Source: Cyanobium sp. ATX 6A2
GTDB lineage: Bacteria; Cyanobacteriota; Cyanobacteriia; PCC-6307; Cyanobiaceae
Direction of reading: 5' to 3'
Assembly (NCBI RefSeq): GCF_024346355.1
Contig: NZ_JAGQCU010000007.1
Span: 62,001 to 126,000, forward strand
DNA: 64,000 nucleotides
A program made the position numbers and the translations under genes. The notes below the pieces were generated by a model, which saw only the letters and a list, made by a program, of their open reading frames with translations, did no database searches and was not told where the DNA came from. Of this stretch, positions 16,160 to 27,438 are shown one piece after another; position 1 is the stretch's first letter; each line of letters opens with the position of its first letter.

Positions 16160-17728
16160 ATGCAGCTGCTACGCACCCGCCGTGATCTGCTGGCCTGGCG
16201 CCGTGATCAGGCGCGTCCCGTCCATTTCGTGCCCACCATGGGCGCGCTGCATGCCGGCCACCAGGCCTTGATCCGCCGTGCCGCCCAGCCCCGCGGCGCC
16301 GGCGTCCCGGCCGTGTTGGTGAGCGCCTACGTGAATCCGCTCCAGTTCGGGCCCCGGGAGGATTTCCAGCGCTACCCCCGCAACCTGGCCGCGGATCTGG
16401 AGCTGGCCGCGGCTGTCGGTGCCCAGGCCCTGTTTGCGCCTGACGTGCACGAGATCCAGCCGGCAGGCGCGGAGGGCCTCACCCGGATCCGCCCGCCCGC
16501 CTCCCTGCTGAGCAGCCTCTGCGCCCCCAGGCGGCCGGGGCACTTTGAGGGTGTGGCCACGGTGGTGGTGCGCCTGCTGACCCTGGTGCGGCCCCGGCGG
16601 TTGCTGCTCGGCGAGAAGGACTGGCAGCAGCTGGTGATCCTGCGCCGGGTGCTCGCCGATCTGGGTCTGGCGGTGGCGGTGGAGGGCTGTGCCACGGTGC
16701 GGGAGAGCGACGGACTGGCCTGCAGCTCCCGCAACCGTTACCTGAATCCAGGCGAGCGGCGCCAGGCCGCCGTGCTGCCAGCCTCGCTCCAGGCTGTTCG
16801 GGAGTCTCTGAGCCGGCCGCTGGAGGGCCCCAGCGGGGCTGCGGTGGATCCGGCCACCCGGTTGCGCCAGGCGCTGGAGCAGGCCGGCGCCGTGGTGGAG
16901 TATGCAGAGCTGGTGGCAGCCCATAGCCTGGCTCCCCTGTCACGCCCTCGGGGGCTGTGTGTGCTGGCGGCGGCCATCCGCTGCGGTTCCAGCCGCCTGA
17001 CCGATCACACCGTTTTGATGAGTCGCCCTCCGATCGTTGCCATCGATGGGCCGGCGGGAGCCGGCAAGAGCACCGTCACCCGTGCCCTGGCCGAGCGTCT
17101 GGGCCTGCTCTACCTCGATACCGGCGCCATGTACCGGGCGGTGACCTGGTGGGTGCAGCGCCAGGGGGTGGATCCTGCCGATGCCGCGGCCGTGGACAAC
17201 TGCCTGCAGGGGCTGGAGTTGCGGTTGGGCATCGGCGCTGCCGGCGACACCACCGTGCAGATCAATGGCCATGAGGTGAGCGCGGCGATCCGTAGTCCCC
17301 AGGTCACCGTCCAGGTGTCGCTGGTGGCGGCCCACGGCTGCGTGCGCAAAGCCCTCACGGCCCAGCAGCAGGCCATGGGCGCTCGGGGCGGGCTGGTGGC
17401 GGAGGGCCGCGACATCGGCACGGCCGTGTTTCCTGACGCCGAGCTCAAGGTGTTCCTCACCGCCACCGTGGCGGAGAGGGCCCGGCGCCGCGCCCACGAT
17501 CTCGAGCAGCGCGGCTTTGTGGTGCCGCCTCTGGCGGAACTCGAAGCCCAGATCGCCGAGCGGGATCGGCTCGACTCCACCCGGGCGGTGGCGCCGTTGC
17601 TGCAGGCCGACGATGCCGAGGAGCTGGTGACCGACGGCATGACCATCGCGGCGGTGGTCCAGGCCCTGGTGGATCTGTTCCGGCAGCGGGTGCCCGAGGA
17701 GGCCTGGCCCGATCCCAGCCCCGACTAG
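16160..17728 (+). CDS. panC-cmk: Bifunctional pantoate-beta-alanine ligase / cytidylate kinase
   Basis: A fused protein of 522 residues from ATG 16160 (a GTG at 16151 is possible). The N-terminal part (about 1-280) is pantothenate synthetase: FVPTMGALHAGHQALIRRA, VSAYVNPLQFGPREDFQRYP, LLLGEKDWQQLVILRR and LACSSRNRYL. It joins pantoate and beta-alanine to pantothenate using ATP. The C-terminal part (from about 290) is CMP kinase: PPIVAIDGPAGAGKSTVTRA (P-loop), LYLDTGAMYRAVTWW, VAEGRDIGTAVFPDAE and RDRLDSTRAVAPL. This fusion is known in cyanobacteria. Both catalytic cores look intact, so both activities are probably present. Confidence 0.95.
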   Translation: MQLLRTRRDLLAWRRDQARPVHFVPTMGALHAGHQALIRRAAQPRGAGVPAVLVSAYVNPLQFGPREDFQRYPRNLAADLELAAAVGAQALFAPDVHEIQPAGAEGLTRIRPPASLLSSLCAPRRPGHFEGVATVVVRLLTLVRPRRLLLGEKDWQQLVILRRVLADLGLAVAVEGCATVRESDGLACSSRNRYLNPGERRQAAVLPASLQAVRESLSRPLEGPSGAAVDPATRLRQALEQAGAVVEYAELVAAHSLAPLSRPRGLCVLAAAIRCGSSRLTDHTVLMSRPPIVAIDGPAGAGKSTVTRALAERLGLLYLDTGAMYRAVTWWVQRQGVDPADAAAVDNCLQGLELRLGIGAAGDTTVQINGHEVSAAIRSPQVTVQVSLVAAHGCVRKALTAQQQAMGARGGLVAEGRDIGTAVFPDAELKVFLTATVAERARRRAHDLEQRGFVVPPLAELEAQIAERDRLDSTRAVAPLLQADDAEELVTDGMTIAAVVQALVDLFRQRVPEEAWPDPSPD

Positions 17729-17734
17729 AAAGGC

Positions 17735-18210
<476 letters not shown>

Positions 18211-18220
<10 letters not shown>

Positions 18221-18909
18221 GACTGCTGGATCCGTTCAAGGGCCAGCCTGGCGCGCAGCTGCACCACCGGAGGGTTGCCGTCTCGATCACCGTCCAGGCT
18301 GCGCAGCCCCGCCAGCAGGGCCTGGAGAGGCTGGCCACGGCTCTGCAATCGGCTGGCCAGGGCTTCGAGGGCCACGGCCACCGCGTAGCGCACCACCCAT
18401 TCACCGTCAGCGCTGGCGGCCAGCAGGGCCTGCAGGCAGCGCTGCAGGATCCGCTCCTGCTCCGGCGCCGGCAGCTGGGCCAGTTGCAGGTTGCCCAGCC
18501 CCTTGGCGGCAGCCCGGCGCACGCTGGCGGCCACATCGCTCCCCAGGGCATCCACCAGCAGCTCCAGGCCGCGCACGTCGCCGATCCCGGCCAGGGCCCT
18601 CACCGCCCAGGCCCTGGCGCCGTAGTTCTCAGCATCGAGCTGCAGCAGGGCCTCCACCGCCGCCCCCTGCAGCCGGATCAGCCCATCCACGGCGGCCACG
18701 GCGGCACCGGGGTTGTTGAAGCCCAGCACCTCCACCAGCACCGGTGCGGCCTCGGGGTCGCCGCTGGCGGCCAGGTCCTCTGTGGACGAGAGCAGTGCCT
18801 CGCTGCTGTCGGCCCCGCGCACGGCAGCTACCAGCCGCTCAAGCCCCCTGCCATCGTTCTGTTCTGGGCGGTGGATCCCCGCTGCCGTGCACTCATCCAT
18901 GGGGGTCAC
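18211..18909 (-). CDS. cpcF: Phycocyanin alpha-subunit phycocyanobilin lyase, CpcF subunit
   Basis: Protein of 232 residues built of HEAT-like repeats (for example APVLVEVLGFNNPGAAVAAV, RAWAVRALAGIGDVRGLELL, RRAAAKGLGNLQLA and VVRYAVAVALEAL). With CpcE it forms the heterodimer that attaches phycocyanobilin to Cys84 of CpcA, and can also remove or transfer it. It overlaps the cpcE stop by 4 bases (ATGA). The gene lies next to a decayed cpcB-cpcA copy, the classical cpcBA-cpcEF order. CpcF is assigned from its size and its position after cpcE. Confidence 0.87.
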
Positions 18910-19754
18910 AGCAGTTCGTCCATGCAGGCCAGCAAGGCCGGTTGGCTGGGCTCGCCGCTGCCCTGCTCCACCAGCCCGCGCAGGGCCATCAGCTTGAGGC
19001 TGTTTTCCGCCAGGGTGCGGCGGATCGGCTCGAGGGCGGGTCGCCAGCCGGCCGCTCCCAGATCCATCAGGGCGGCGCGTCGCACCTGCAACTGGGGATG
19101 CTCCAGCAGGTTCACCAGCACCGCACCCCAGCGCGCTTCGCCGCTGAGCTGCAGCAGGGCGCGGGCGGCGGCGCTGCGGATCAGGGGCCGTTCGTGATCC
19201 ACGAAGGGTTCCACCACGGCCAACACCGGCTCTGTGGCCAGGCCGATGCTTCCCAGGGCCTCCAGCAGGGCCTCGCAGGGCTCCATCAGCCGCGGGGTGC
19301 CGGGACGCGGGGCGCCGGCCTGCTGCGGCCCGCTGGCCAGCCGCCGGCAGATCGGTGCCACCGCCTTCTGGGCGCGCAGGTCGCCCAGGGCCCGCGCCGC
19401 AGCTTCCCGTAGACCGTCGTCCGGGTCCTCCAGCACCTCGAGCAGGTCGCTCACCACCGCCAACGCCAGCGGCGCCAGCTTGCCCAGGGCCCTGGCGGCG
19501 TTGCGGGCCACGGCGTTCTCCTCAACACCGGCCCCGAGGTCGCGGGGACGGCGCTGGCGCAGGGCGAGCCTCAGCAAAGGCACGGCTTCGGGATGCTGGC
19601 TGCGCATGCGTCCCAGCCACCAGGCTCCGTAGTACTGCTGGGAGGGATCCTGGCTCTGCCGCAGGCGTTCGATGGCTTCGGCTTCGCTGATCGGTGCGCC
19701 GACCTGCTCGTCTGAGGGGCTCGCCTCAGGGCTGTTATTTGGTGGACCCGCCAT
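18906..19754 (-). CDS. cpcE: Phycocyanin alpha-subunit phycocyanobilin lyase, CpcE subunit
   Basis: Protein of 282 residues with an N-terminal SEAEAIERLRQSQDPSQQYY and WWLGRMRSQHPEAVPLLRLA, typical of CpcE, then HEAT-like helices (ALGKLAPLALAVVSDLLEV, AAARALGDLRAQKAV, IRSAAARALLQLSGEARWG). It pairs with CpcF to attach phycocyanobilin to CpcA Cys84. Having CpcE/F, rather than a PecE/F or RpcG type enzyme, argues that CpcA carries phycocyanobilin, thus C-phycocyanin. It is the first gene of cpcE-cpcF-phosphatase. Upstream is a pseudogene of cpcBA in the same orientation. Confidence 0.92.
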   Translation of the reverse strand: MAGPPNNSPEASPSDEQVGAPISEAEAIERLRQSQDPSQQYYGAWWLGRMRSQHPEAVPLLRLALRQRRPRDLGAGVEENAVARNAARALGKLAPLALAVVSDLLEVLEDPDDGLREAAARALGDLRAQKAVAPICRRLASGPQQAGAPRPGTPRLMEPCEALLEALGSIGLATEPVLAVVEPFVDHERPLIRSAAARALLQLSGEARWGAVLVNLLEHPQLQVRRAALMDLGAAGWRPALEPIRRTLAENSLKLMALRGLVEQGSGEPSQPALLACMDELL

Positions 19755-19940
19755 GGCTTCCGGTGGATCGTGTGCAGATTACGAAAGCACCCCTGCACCG
19801 CATGGACACCGCAGCCCCCCAAGCAGACGTCAGGGTGTTCTCGGAGCCTTTTGTGCGCTCCGCGTGTTCATGACCACTCCCCAAGACAAACGTCTCCCGT
19901 AAGGAAGACCCTGGGGAATGGTCTGAAACCACAGAAAGGC

Positions 19941-20157
19941 TCATACGAGAGCGGAGACTGCATCGACGAAGCTGGAGTTGTTGGCAATCACCCCAGGGTC
20001 GCCGGAGTTGCCGTGGTTAGCCTGGATTTGGTTCAGGGCGACATACCGGGAGGGGAGAGTTCGAAGTCGTCCTTTAACGCATCGAGACCGGCGATCAGGT
20101 GCTCATCCATGGGGATGGTGCCACCACCACGATGCAGTCGGTGACCCTGCGCAGGGA
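19941..20157 (-). pseudogene. cpcA remnant (phycocyanin alpha), frameshifted and truncated
   Basis: The 3' part of a cpcA is recognisable on the minus strand. A piece reading LRRVTDC is followed after a frame change by PMDEHLIAGLDAL and FELSPPG. After a stop, in another frame, NQIQANHGNSGDPGVIANN leads to a C-terminus SSFVDAVSALV ending at TGA 19941. The intact CpcA here reads [37 protein letters not shown] and INALV at the same places. The 5' half is missing. It cannot give a working subunit. Confidence 0.9.
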
Positions 20158-20466
20158 CTAATGGAGCAGTCGCCCATAGTGATGCCGTAAGGATTGTTGT
20201 CGACAGCGTGGTCCTCACGCAGGCCGTTGGGAGAGCTGTCTTCCATCACGGAAGCGTCGCCAGCGAACACAGCGGAGGCCGAGTCTCGAAGAGATTGCCA
20301 ACGGCGACGGTGCTGATCTGGGAGGCGTTGGAGGTGGTGCGGTTGACGGCATCAACCCCTTGTCGCTGTCTCGGACCCTCGTCGCGGGGATGTCGATCTG
20401 ATCACCATTGATAAATTTGCCGCGGGCGTCAGCCTGGTCAACGTCCTTGGGGAAAACGTCAAACAC
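20158..20466 (-). pseudogene. cpcB remnant (phycocyanin beta), frameshifted with deletion
   Basis: From 20466 the frame reads MFDVFPKDVDQADARGKFIN then GDQIDI, matching the intact CpcB start [20 protein letters not shown]. The start codon is GTG instead of ATG. A frame change follows, then SAVFAGDASVMED, SPNGLRE and, after an internal deletion, DNNPYGITMGDCS. The bases upstream keep the CGAGAA-AGGAGCTCC leader seen before the intact cpcB. At about 20158 the sequence jumps straight into cpcA, so the cpcB end and cpcA start were deleted. No functional product is expected. Confidence 0.9.
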
Positions 20467-20807
20467 TGTGGAGCTCCTGTTCTCGTCATGGGAGTCGGAC
20501 TATCAAAGGGTGCAGTGGTCGGAGGCAGGCCTACCTGTCCGGCAGTCTTTGCTTGGCAACGGTCACTCTCTGCACAACCCTTGGCGACTCGGGAGGGCTT
20601 CAGAAGGCATCGCCGCAGCTGCAGCCGCAGGCCCATGGCGCCCTGGCTGGCCCCCAGTGCTGCTTTGATCGCTGCGCACCGGATTCCCGCGGGCTGGTCG
20701 CGTTGTGAAGACACGCAACCCTTCGCAAAGAGGGGCGCCCGTGCATGTCGCTCCCCTTAGGTTGACGCTGTGCCCTGCCGGCACAACTGACCTCATGATT
20801 TCCACCC
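20467..20807. other. Intergenic region between phycocyanin relict and ho1
   Basis: About 340 bases. The first 20 are the leader of the cpcB relict with its ribosome-binding site. The rest holds no supported gene; it is where the old cpcB promoter and the ho1 promoter should lie. I can name no clear box. Confidence 0.5.
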
Positions 20808-21527
20808 ATGGCCGTTGCCCTTGCCTCCCAGCTGCGTGAAGGGACCAAGAAAGCCCACACGATGGCCGAGAACACCGGCTTCGTGAGCTGCTTCCTCAAG
20901 GGCGTGGTGGACAAGGCCAGCTACCGCACCCTGGTGGCCGACCTCTACTTCGTGTATTCGGCGATGGAAGAGGAGATCGGCAAGCTGCGCGAGCAGGGCC
21001 ACCCGGTGGTGGCACCGGTGGGCTCCCCTGAGCTCAACCGCCGGGAGGCCCTCGAGCAGGACCTCGCCTATTACTTCGGCGCCGACTGGCGCAAGGCCAT
21101 CGAGGCCACCCCCGCCGCCCGGGAGTACGTGGCCCGCATCCACCAGCTGGGGACCGAGAGCCCGGAGCTGCTGGTGGGCCACCACTACACCCGCTACATC
21201 GGCGATCTCTCCGGCGGCCAGATCCTCAAGGCCATCGCCCAGAAGGCCATGAACCTGGGTGAGCACGACGGCCTGCGCTTCTACGAGTTCGACGCCATCG
21301 CCGACGAGAAGGCGTTCAAGACCGCCTACCGCGCCACCCTCGACAGCCTGCCGATCGACCAGGCCACCGCCGACCGGATCGTGGCGGAGGCCAACCACGC
21401 CTTCCACCTGAACATGAAGATGTTCCAGGAGCTGGAGGGCAACCTGGTGGCCGCGATCGGCAAGGTGCTGTTCGGCTTCCTCACCCGCCGCCAGCGCGCC
21501 GGCAGCACCGAGGCGGTGGTGGCCTGA
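20808..21527 (+). CDS. ho1: Heme oxygenase (HO1)
   Basis: Protein of 239 residues. HO1 opens heme to biliverdin IX-alpha, CO and iron with electrons from ferredoxin, the entry step of bilin synthesis. It begins LASQLREGTKKAHTMAENTG, where His in KKAH is the proximal heme ligand. YFVYSAMEEEIGKL and the distal helix RYIGDLSGGQILKAIAQ are diagnostic, as is EANHAFHLNMKMFQELEGNL. It is soluble. The location in the phycobilisome region, near pebA-pebB, fits a role in pigment supply. Confidence 0.98.
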   Translation: MAVALASQLREGTKKAHTMAENTGFVSCFLKGVVDKASYRTLVADLYFVYSAMEEEIGKLREQGHPVVAPVGSPELNRREALEQDLAYYFGADWRKAIEATPAAREYVARIHQLGTESPELLVGHHYTRYIGDLSGGQILKAIAQKAMNLGEHDGLRFYEFDAIADEKAFKTAYRATLDSLPIDQATADRIVAEANHAFHLNMKMFQELEGNLVAAIGKVLFGFLTRRQRAGSTEAVVA

Positions 21528-21684
21528 GGCCGCACGCCGGGCCTGGGCCCCGTCCGCGGTTGGTCCACCGTCGCCCGAACCCGGCTGTAGCCGACCAGTG
21601 CATTCGCACCGGCAAACCAGACCAACAGCCGCACCCCAGGCCCTCGGCAAGCCCTGTAGCTGTTGAAAGCATCAGTTCAGAACT

Positions 21685-21933
21685 TCAGTCGTCGATGCGA
21701 TCGACGCTCGCCAGCCTGGTGACAGGCCCAGCGTCAGGTGGTTCGATGGCGCCGGCCTTGAAGGTCGCCTGAAAGAACCATTGGCGCCCGTCCTGGCTAC
21801 GCCGATCGACCTTGAAACTGCACAGACCCAGCTCCCTCAGGGCCAGGCTGAGGGCATCTCCACTGCAGCCGGGGCAGCTGATGTGCACATCCGCCAGGCC
21901 TGCGACAGCAACGCGATAGGTAGGCATGGCCAT
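21685..21933 (-). CDS. Small hypothetical protein
   Basis: About 82 residues from ATG 21933; ATG 21927 is an alternative. It starts MAMPTYRVAVAGLADVHISC and has a CPGCSGDALSLALRELGLC motif, followed by a WFFQATFKAGAIEPPD segment. The C-x2-C pair after a beta-strand recalls metal-binding or thioredoxin-like folds but I cannot assign it. It diverges from the epimerase-like gene. Codon use is like that of its neighbours. Confidence 0.55.
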   Translation of the reverse strand: MAMPTYRVAVAGLADVHISCPGCSGDALSLALRELGLCSFKVDRRSQDGRQWFFQATFKAGAIEPPDAGPVTRLASVDRIDD

Positions 21934-22067
21934 GCCGCGTGTTCGGCCCACCTTCCCATGGCGAAGCGGTGAACGGAGCCCGACGCCGCGAGCAGGTAGC
22001 AAGAATCACAACAGCCCTGATGCCGGCCACTAAGATTTACAAATATTTACGGGCTGCGTGGCTCCAG

Positions 22068-22985
22068 ATGACCTCCTCCCCTGATCTGGCCTCCCTCTAC
22101 CAGCTGCTGGCCAGGCAGCAGAGGCCCATCCTGCCCTCGGGTGAGCGGCGCGCCATCCTCGGCTGCGGGTACGTGGGCGAGGCGGTTGCCAGGGCCTGGA
22201 AGCAGGAGGGGCATGCACTGTGGGCAACCACAACCCGGCGCGAGCGCTTGGGCGAACTCTCCGAGTTGGTGGACACCCCACTGATCTTTGATTCGACCGA
22301 CTCCAGCACCAACCTCGATTTCGCCGCAGATCTCGATGGGATTTTGGTGTCCTTCGCGCCCTCGAAGAGTTCTGAGGTTGATCTCACCCAATACCGGCGG
22401 ACGTTTCTTGGTGGCTTGCAGCGTCTCACTGAGACGCTGGATCGGCGCCCCCACGGCACACCGCTGCAGCTGGTCCATCTGAGCAGCTGTGGCGTTTACG
22501 GCAACCGGCAGGGTGCTGTCACCAGCGAAACCGCCCCCACAGACTTTGATCACCCCGTCAACCAGGTTCTGGTCAAGGCCGAAGAGATGATTGCGTCCAT
22601 CCGCTCCGACAGGATCAAGGTCTGCGTGCTGCGACTGGGCGGTATCTATGGACCCGGTCGCGATATTCCAGCGATGCTGTTGTCGGCGGCTGGCGGCTTG
22701 GTTCAACGCAATGGTCTGAACGTGCCGTGCTGGATCCACCGCGACGACATCGTTCGAGGTGTCTGCTTCGCTTTCGAGCAGGGGCTGAACGACACATACA
22801 ATCTTGTCAATGACACCCAGCTCAGCGGACAGGAGCTCACGGATCGCCTCTGTGAGAAGGCTGGCCTGCCCCTAGCCATGTGGATGACGATCAACACGAG
22901 CGATCGGGTGCTGAACGCGCGCGTCAGCAATGACAAGATCAAGCAGCTTGGCTTCGCCTTCACTCACCCATGCATGGTGGGGTGA
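22068..22985 (+). CDS. NAD-dependent epimerase/dehydratase family protein
   Basis: Protein of 305 residues from ATG 22068. It carries an extended SDR Rossmann fold: RRAILGCGYVGEAVARAWK (dinucleotide-binding glycines), a middle LVHLSSCGVYG with Ser and Tyr of the catalytic triad, then VNQVLVKAEEMI and VLRLGGIYGPGRDIP. The C-terminus has WIHRDDIVRGVCFAFEQGLN and a YNLVND motif. It probably acts on a nucleotide sugar or similar compound. It is in the phycobilisome region but nothing links it to pigment chemistry. Its stop overlaps the facing gene by 22 bases. Confidence 0.85.
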   Translation: MTSSPDLASLYQLLARQQRPILPSGERRAILGCGYVGEAVARAWKQEGHALWATTTRRERLGELSELVDTPLIFDSTDSSTNLDFAADLDGILVSFAPSKSSEVDLTQYRRTFLGGLQRLTETLDRRPHGTPLQLVHLSSCGVYGNRQGAVTSETAPTDFDHPVNQVLVKAEEMIASIRSDRIKVCVLRLGGIYGPGRDIPAMLLSAAGGLVQRNGLNVPCWIHRDDIVRGVCFAFEQGLNDTYNLVNDTQLSGQELTDRLCEKAGLPLAMWMTINTSDRVLNARVSNDKIKQLGFAFTHPCMVG

Positions 22986-23800
22986 TACCTGCGCTCCACC
23001 CAGCGCATGAGGTGGTGATTTTCATCGTAGTCGATGATCAGATGCACAAAACTGCTGGCATCCAACAGACATCCGAAGTGGAGCGCAAATGACCCCTCCG
23101 GTAAACAACCTGGCAGGCTGCAGATCAGATTGTCCAGAAGGAAGCCATTCACATCATGTCGGCAAAAGCTTTCTGCATTGAATGGCATCAGTGGCTTGAT
23201 TTGTGTTGCGAGTTCGCTCGATAGACCGGGTCTCAGCTCTTGCTCCACTCCAAGCCAGCCTGCTACGGTTATGATCAGAGCATCCACAGACTCTGGCTGA
23301 TCCCGCACGGGATCTTGGTGTGCTCGTTGGCAGCGAAACGGGATGGCTGCGATTGAATCCAGAATCATTCGGCCATCAGCCTGCCGCTGATAGAGCGCAA
23401 CCAGCATCGATCGTGAGCGGCCGGTGAAGAAATTCACTTCATGTCCCGCGCGCGCAGCGCTCCCGCCCATCTCCAGGCTTGACTGACCTGCGGTCTCCGG
23501 AAAATGCCAGCAGTTGTTGCCCAGGTTGTAGTGGTGTCGATTCAGGGGGAATCGGCGTTCTCTACCCGGGGCGAATCGCAGACCGGTTCCATGCCACTCA
23601 CCTGTATCAGCATCAGAAAATCGAATGGCATACAGCGATCCGGTCGGATTGCATGTGCCGTGGTTCAGATCCATGCCGTGGGCGTCTCGGCCGTACCAGG
23701 TCGTCATCCCTAACCAGTCGCCATCGAAGCTGGCTCGCATCAGATCCCACTGCCGATCAGCACCTGCGTTGGTCCGGTTGGTTGTGTCTTCCATGGTCAT
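22964..23800 (-). CDS. DUF3598-like protein, calycin-type fold suspected
   Basis: Protein of about 278 residues from ATG 23800 (ATG 23794 is possible). It has WDLMRASFDGDWLGMTTWYG near the start, then an aromatic, repetitive strand pattern (LYAIRFSDADTGEWHGTGLR, HYNLGNNCWHFPETAGQ) and a late ALHFGCLLDASSFVHLIIDY. The alternation of strands with conserved W, G and N residues is like cyanobacterial DUF3598 proteins, which may bind small hydrophobic ligands. Its base composition is lower in GC than the flanks. It overlaps the facing epimerase gene at its 3' end by 22 bases. The function is unknown; a bilin or lipid carrier role would be speculation. Confidence 0.5.
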   Translation of the reverse strand: MTMEDTTNRTNAGADRQWDLMRASFDGDWLGMTTWYGRDAHGMDLNHGTCNPTGSLYAIRFSDADTGEWHGTGLRFAPGRERRFPLNRHHYNLGNNCWHFPETAGQSSLEMGGSAARAGHEVNFFTGRSRSMLVALYQRQADGRMILDSIAAIPFRCQRAHQDPVRDQPESVDALIITVAGWLGVEQELRPGLSSELATQIKPLMPFNAESFCRHDVNGFLLDNLICSLPGCLPEGSFALHFGCLLDASSFVHLIIDYDENHHLMRWVERRYHPTMHG

Positions 23801-24096
23801 CAGCTCAGCACCGAGATGCCATTGTCTGATCCTGTCATGCTGATCAGAGGCCCGGATGAGGGGCAGCCCTGGGACCAAGCCGCAGCTGGCCGAGCGATGG
23901 TTTGATCTTGTGTGATTGTCTGCCGTTCAATTCCGGCAGCTGAAAGCTTGCAGCGTTTCGACCGTGAGGTGTCTTCTTCGACTCCTCTGCGCCATCCCAA
24001 ACGTCTCCTCCTGCGCACCTGCCACCTGAGGCTCCAGGGGTGCCTGTTGACCCCAGACCCGGATTTACCATTGGCCAACAGCGGGATCGGCAGGCT

Positions 24097-25284
24097 ATGG
24101 CCAAGGTGGGCGGCAAAGTGGGCGTGCTGCTGCTGAACCTCGGGGGTCCGGAGCGGATCCAGGACGTCGGCCCCTTTCTGTACAACCTCTTTTCGGATCC
24201 GGAAATCATCCGGCTGCCGAACCCGGCGCTGCAGAAACCACTGGCCTGGCTGATCAGCAGCCTGCGAGCGGGTAAATCCCAGGAGGCCTACCGCTCCATC
24301 GGTGGCGGCTCCCCCCTGCGGCGCATCACGGAGCAGCAGGCGCGGGAGTTGCAGAGCGTGCTGCGCCAGCGGGGCATCGAAGCCACCAGCTACGTGGCGA
24401 TGCGCTACTGGCATCCGTTCACCGAATCGGCGGTAGCCGACATCAAGGCCGACGCCGTCGATGAAGTGGTGGTGCTGCCCCTCTACCCGCACTTCTCGAT
24501 CAGCACCAGCGGCTCCAGCTTCCGGGAATTGCAGCGCCTGCGCCAGGCCGATCCCGCCTTCGCCGCCCTGCCGATCCGCTGCATCCGCAGCTACCACGAC
24601 GATCCCGGCTACATCGGCGCCATGGCCGAGCTGATCGCCCGCGAAATCCAGGCCTGCCCCAACCCAGCCACGGCCCACGTGTTCTTCAGCGCCCACGGGG
24701 TGCCCAAGAGCTACGTGGAGGAAGCAGGCGATCCCTACCAGCGGGAAATCGAGGACTGCAGCCGGCTGATCATCGAGCGCCTGGAGCGCGACCTCGGCCA
24801 CGCCAATCCCCACACCCTGGCCTACCAGAGCCGGGTGGGTCCGGTGGAGTGGCTGCGGCCCTACACCGATGAAGCCCTGCAGGAACTCGGGCAGCAAGGG
24901 GTGAAGGACCTGGTGGTGGTGCCGATCAGCTTCGTGAGCGAACACATCGAAACCCTCGAGGAGATCGACATCGAGTACCGCGAGATCGCCACCGAGGCAG
25001 GGATCACCAACTTCCGCCGGGTGCCTGCCCTCGACACCACCCCCTCCTTCATCGAAGGCCTGGCCCAGCTGGTGCAGCAGGCATTGGAGGGCCCGGAGGT
25101 GAACCTCGATCAGGCCGCCTCTCTGGCCACCAAGGTGAAGCTCTACCCCCAGGACCGCTGGGCCTGGGGCTGGAACAACAGCTCCGAAGTGTGGAACGGT
25201 CGCTTGGCGATGGTGGGATTTTCTGCTTTTCTGCTCGAGTTGATCAGTGGTCGGGGGCCCCTCCATGCCATCGGCCTGCTTTGA
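24097..25284 (+). CDS. hemH: Ferrochelatase with C-terminal chlorophyll-binding-like helix
   Basis: Protein of 395 residues from ATG 24097. It inserts Fe2+ into protoporphyrin IX. Signatures are [74 protein letters not shown] (catalytic His), [19 protein letters not shown] and [17 protein letters not shown] (catalytic Glu). The last 40 residues, [20 protein letters not shown] followed by an ELISG end, form a single LHC/Hlip-like helix, normal for cyanobacteria. Heme from here feeds ho1 and, with PebA/PebB, phycoerythrobilin. Confidence 0.97.
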   Translation: MAKVGGKVGVLLLNLGGPERIQDVGPFLYNLFSDPEIIRLPNPALQKPLAWLISSLRAGKSQEAYRSIGGGSPLRRITEQQARELQSVLRQRGIEATSYVAMRYWHPFTESAVADIKADAVDEVVVLPLYPHFSISTSGSSFRELQRLRQADPAFAALPIRCIRSYHDDPGYIGAMAELIAREIQACPNPATAHVFFSAHGVPKSYVEEAGDPYQREIEDCSRLIIERLERDLGHANPHTLAYQSRVGPVEWLRPYTDEALQELGQQGVKDLVVVPISFVSEHIETLEEIDIEYREIATEAGITNFRRVPALDTTPSFIEGLAQLVQQALEGPEVNLDQAASLATKVKLYPQDRWAWGWNNSSEVWNGRLAMVGFSAFLLELISGRGPLHAIGLL

Positions 25285-25292
25285 TCCTTGTT

Positions 25293-26797
<1,505 letters not shown>

Positions 26798-26816
26798 CTA
26801 CAGAGCAGTGGGGGGG

Positions 26817-27404
26817 TTAACTGAGACCGGCGGCCAGGGCATCGGCGCTTTCCCGAAGCGACTCAAGAGCCTCGAAAGAGGGGCAGCGAAGCTCCGTGCA
26901 GAAGGTGGTCATCGACACACCATCCAGGCACTGCACCGAACTCACCCGCATGCGCACCTGATCCGTCACGAACCAGCAGCGCTCCGTACCCACATTGCTG
27001 TCGTAGCGAGTGGTTACAGCCATGACGCCATCTGGGGAAAATGTGTATTCACTAAGCACGGGCTGTTTCTCCACGTAGCCCTTGTCACGGACAAGAAATC
27101 CCTGGGAGGGATCTCCCACCAAAGGTATGTCAATGAGTAGAGCCGCTTGGTCTTCTGTTCTGGCCAGGGGTTTGAGATTGCTCTCCCACCAGAAGCGGGC
27201 CCCGCCGGCGGCCAATCCAGGATCGATGCCAAGGGCAAGACAGATCTGCTCGACGGCGGGATCCAGAGCGCAGAAGGGCTCGATCACCAGGTTGGAATCG
27301 CCGAACTCATCGTCCTGGTGATCGAAGTGGTGCACGGCCCGCCTTGTCAGCCAGACACCTCGACTGGCCGCCAGGAACTGGGCCATCGATCGGGCTGGGT
27401 CCAT
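26817..27404 (-). CDS. CpeS/CpcS family phycobiliprotein lyase
   Basis: About 195 residues from ATG 27404; ATG 27386 (MAQFLAASRGVW) is an alternative. The family pattern is MAQFLAASRGVWLTRRAVHH, ending in the typical ERCWFVTDQVRMRVSSVQCL and MTTFCTELRCPSF. This fold, a ten-strand calycin barrel, attaches bilins to the Cys82-type position. It is the second CpeS/CpcS protein in the window. The one at 34.0 kb lies beside cpeT and is the better CpeS; this one may be CpcS or CpeU, acting on allophycocyanin, phycocyanin or phycoerythrin beta. Sequence alone does not decide. Confidence 0.85.
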   Translation of the reverse strand: MDPARSMAQFLAASRGVWLTRRAVHHFDHQDDEFGDSNLVIEPFCALDPAVEQICLALGIDPGLAAGGARFWWESNLKPLARTEDQAALLIDIPLVGDPSQGFLVRDKGYVEKQPVLSEYTFSPDGVMAVTTRYDSNVGTERCWFVTDQVRMRVSSVQCLDGVSMTTFCTELRCPSFEALESLRESADALAAGLS

Positions 27405-27438
27405 TGGGTGTCTCGAGCAGGAGGAAAGGGGCGTGGGA

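Noticed and set aside
20467-20807. A small gene between the phycocyanin relict and ho1
   Set aside because: No frame shows a start with ribosome-binding site or a recognisable product.
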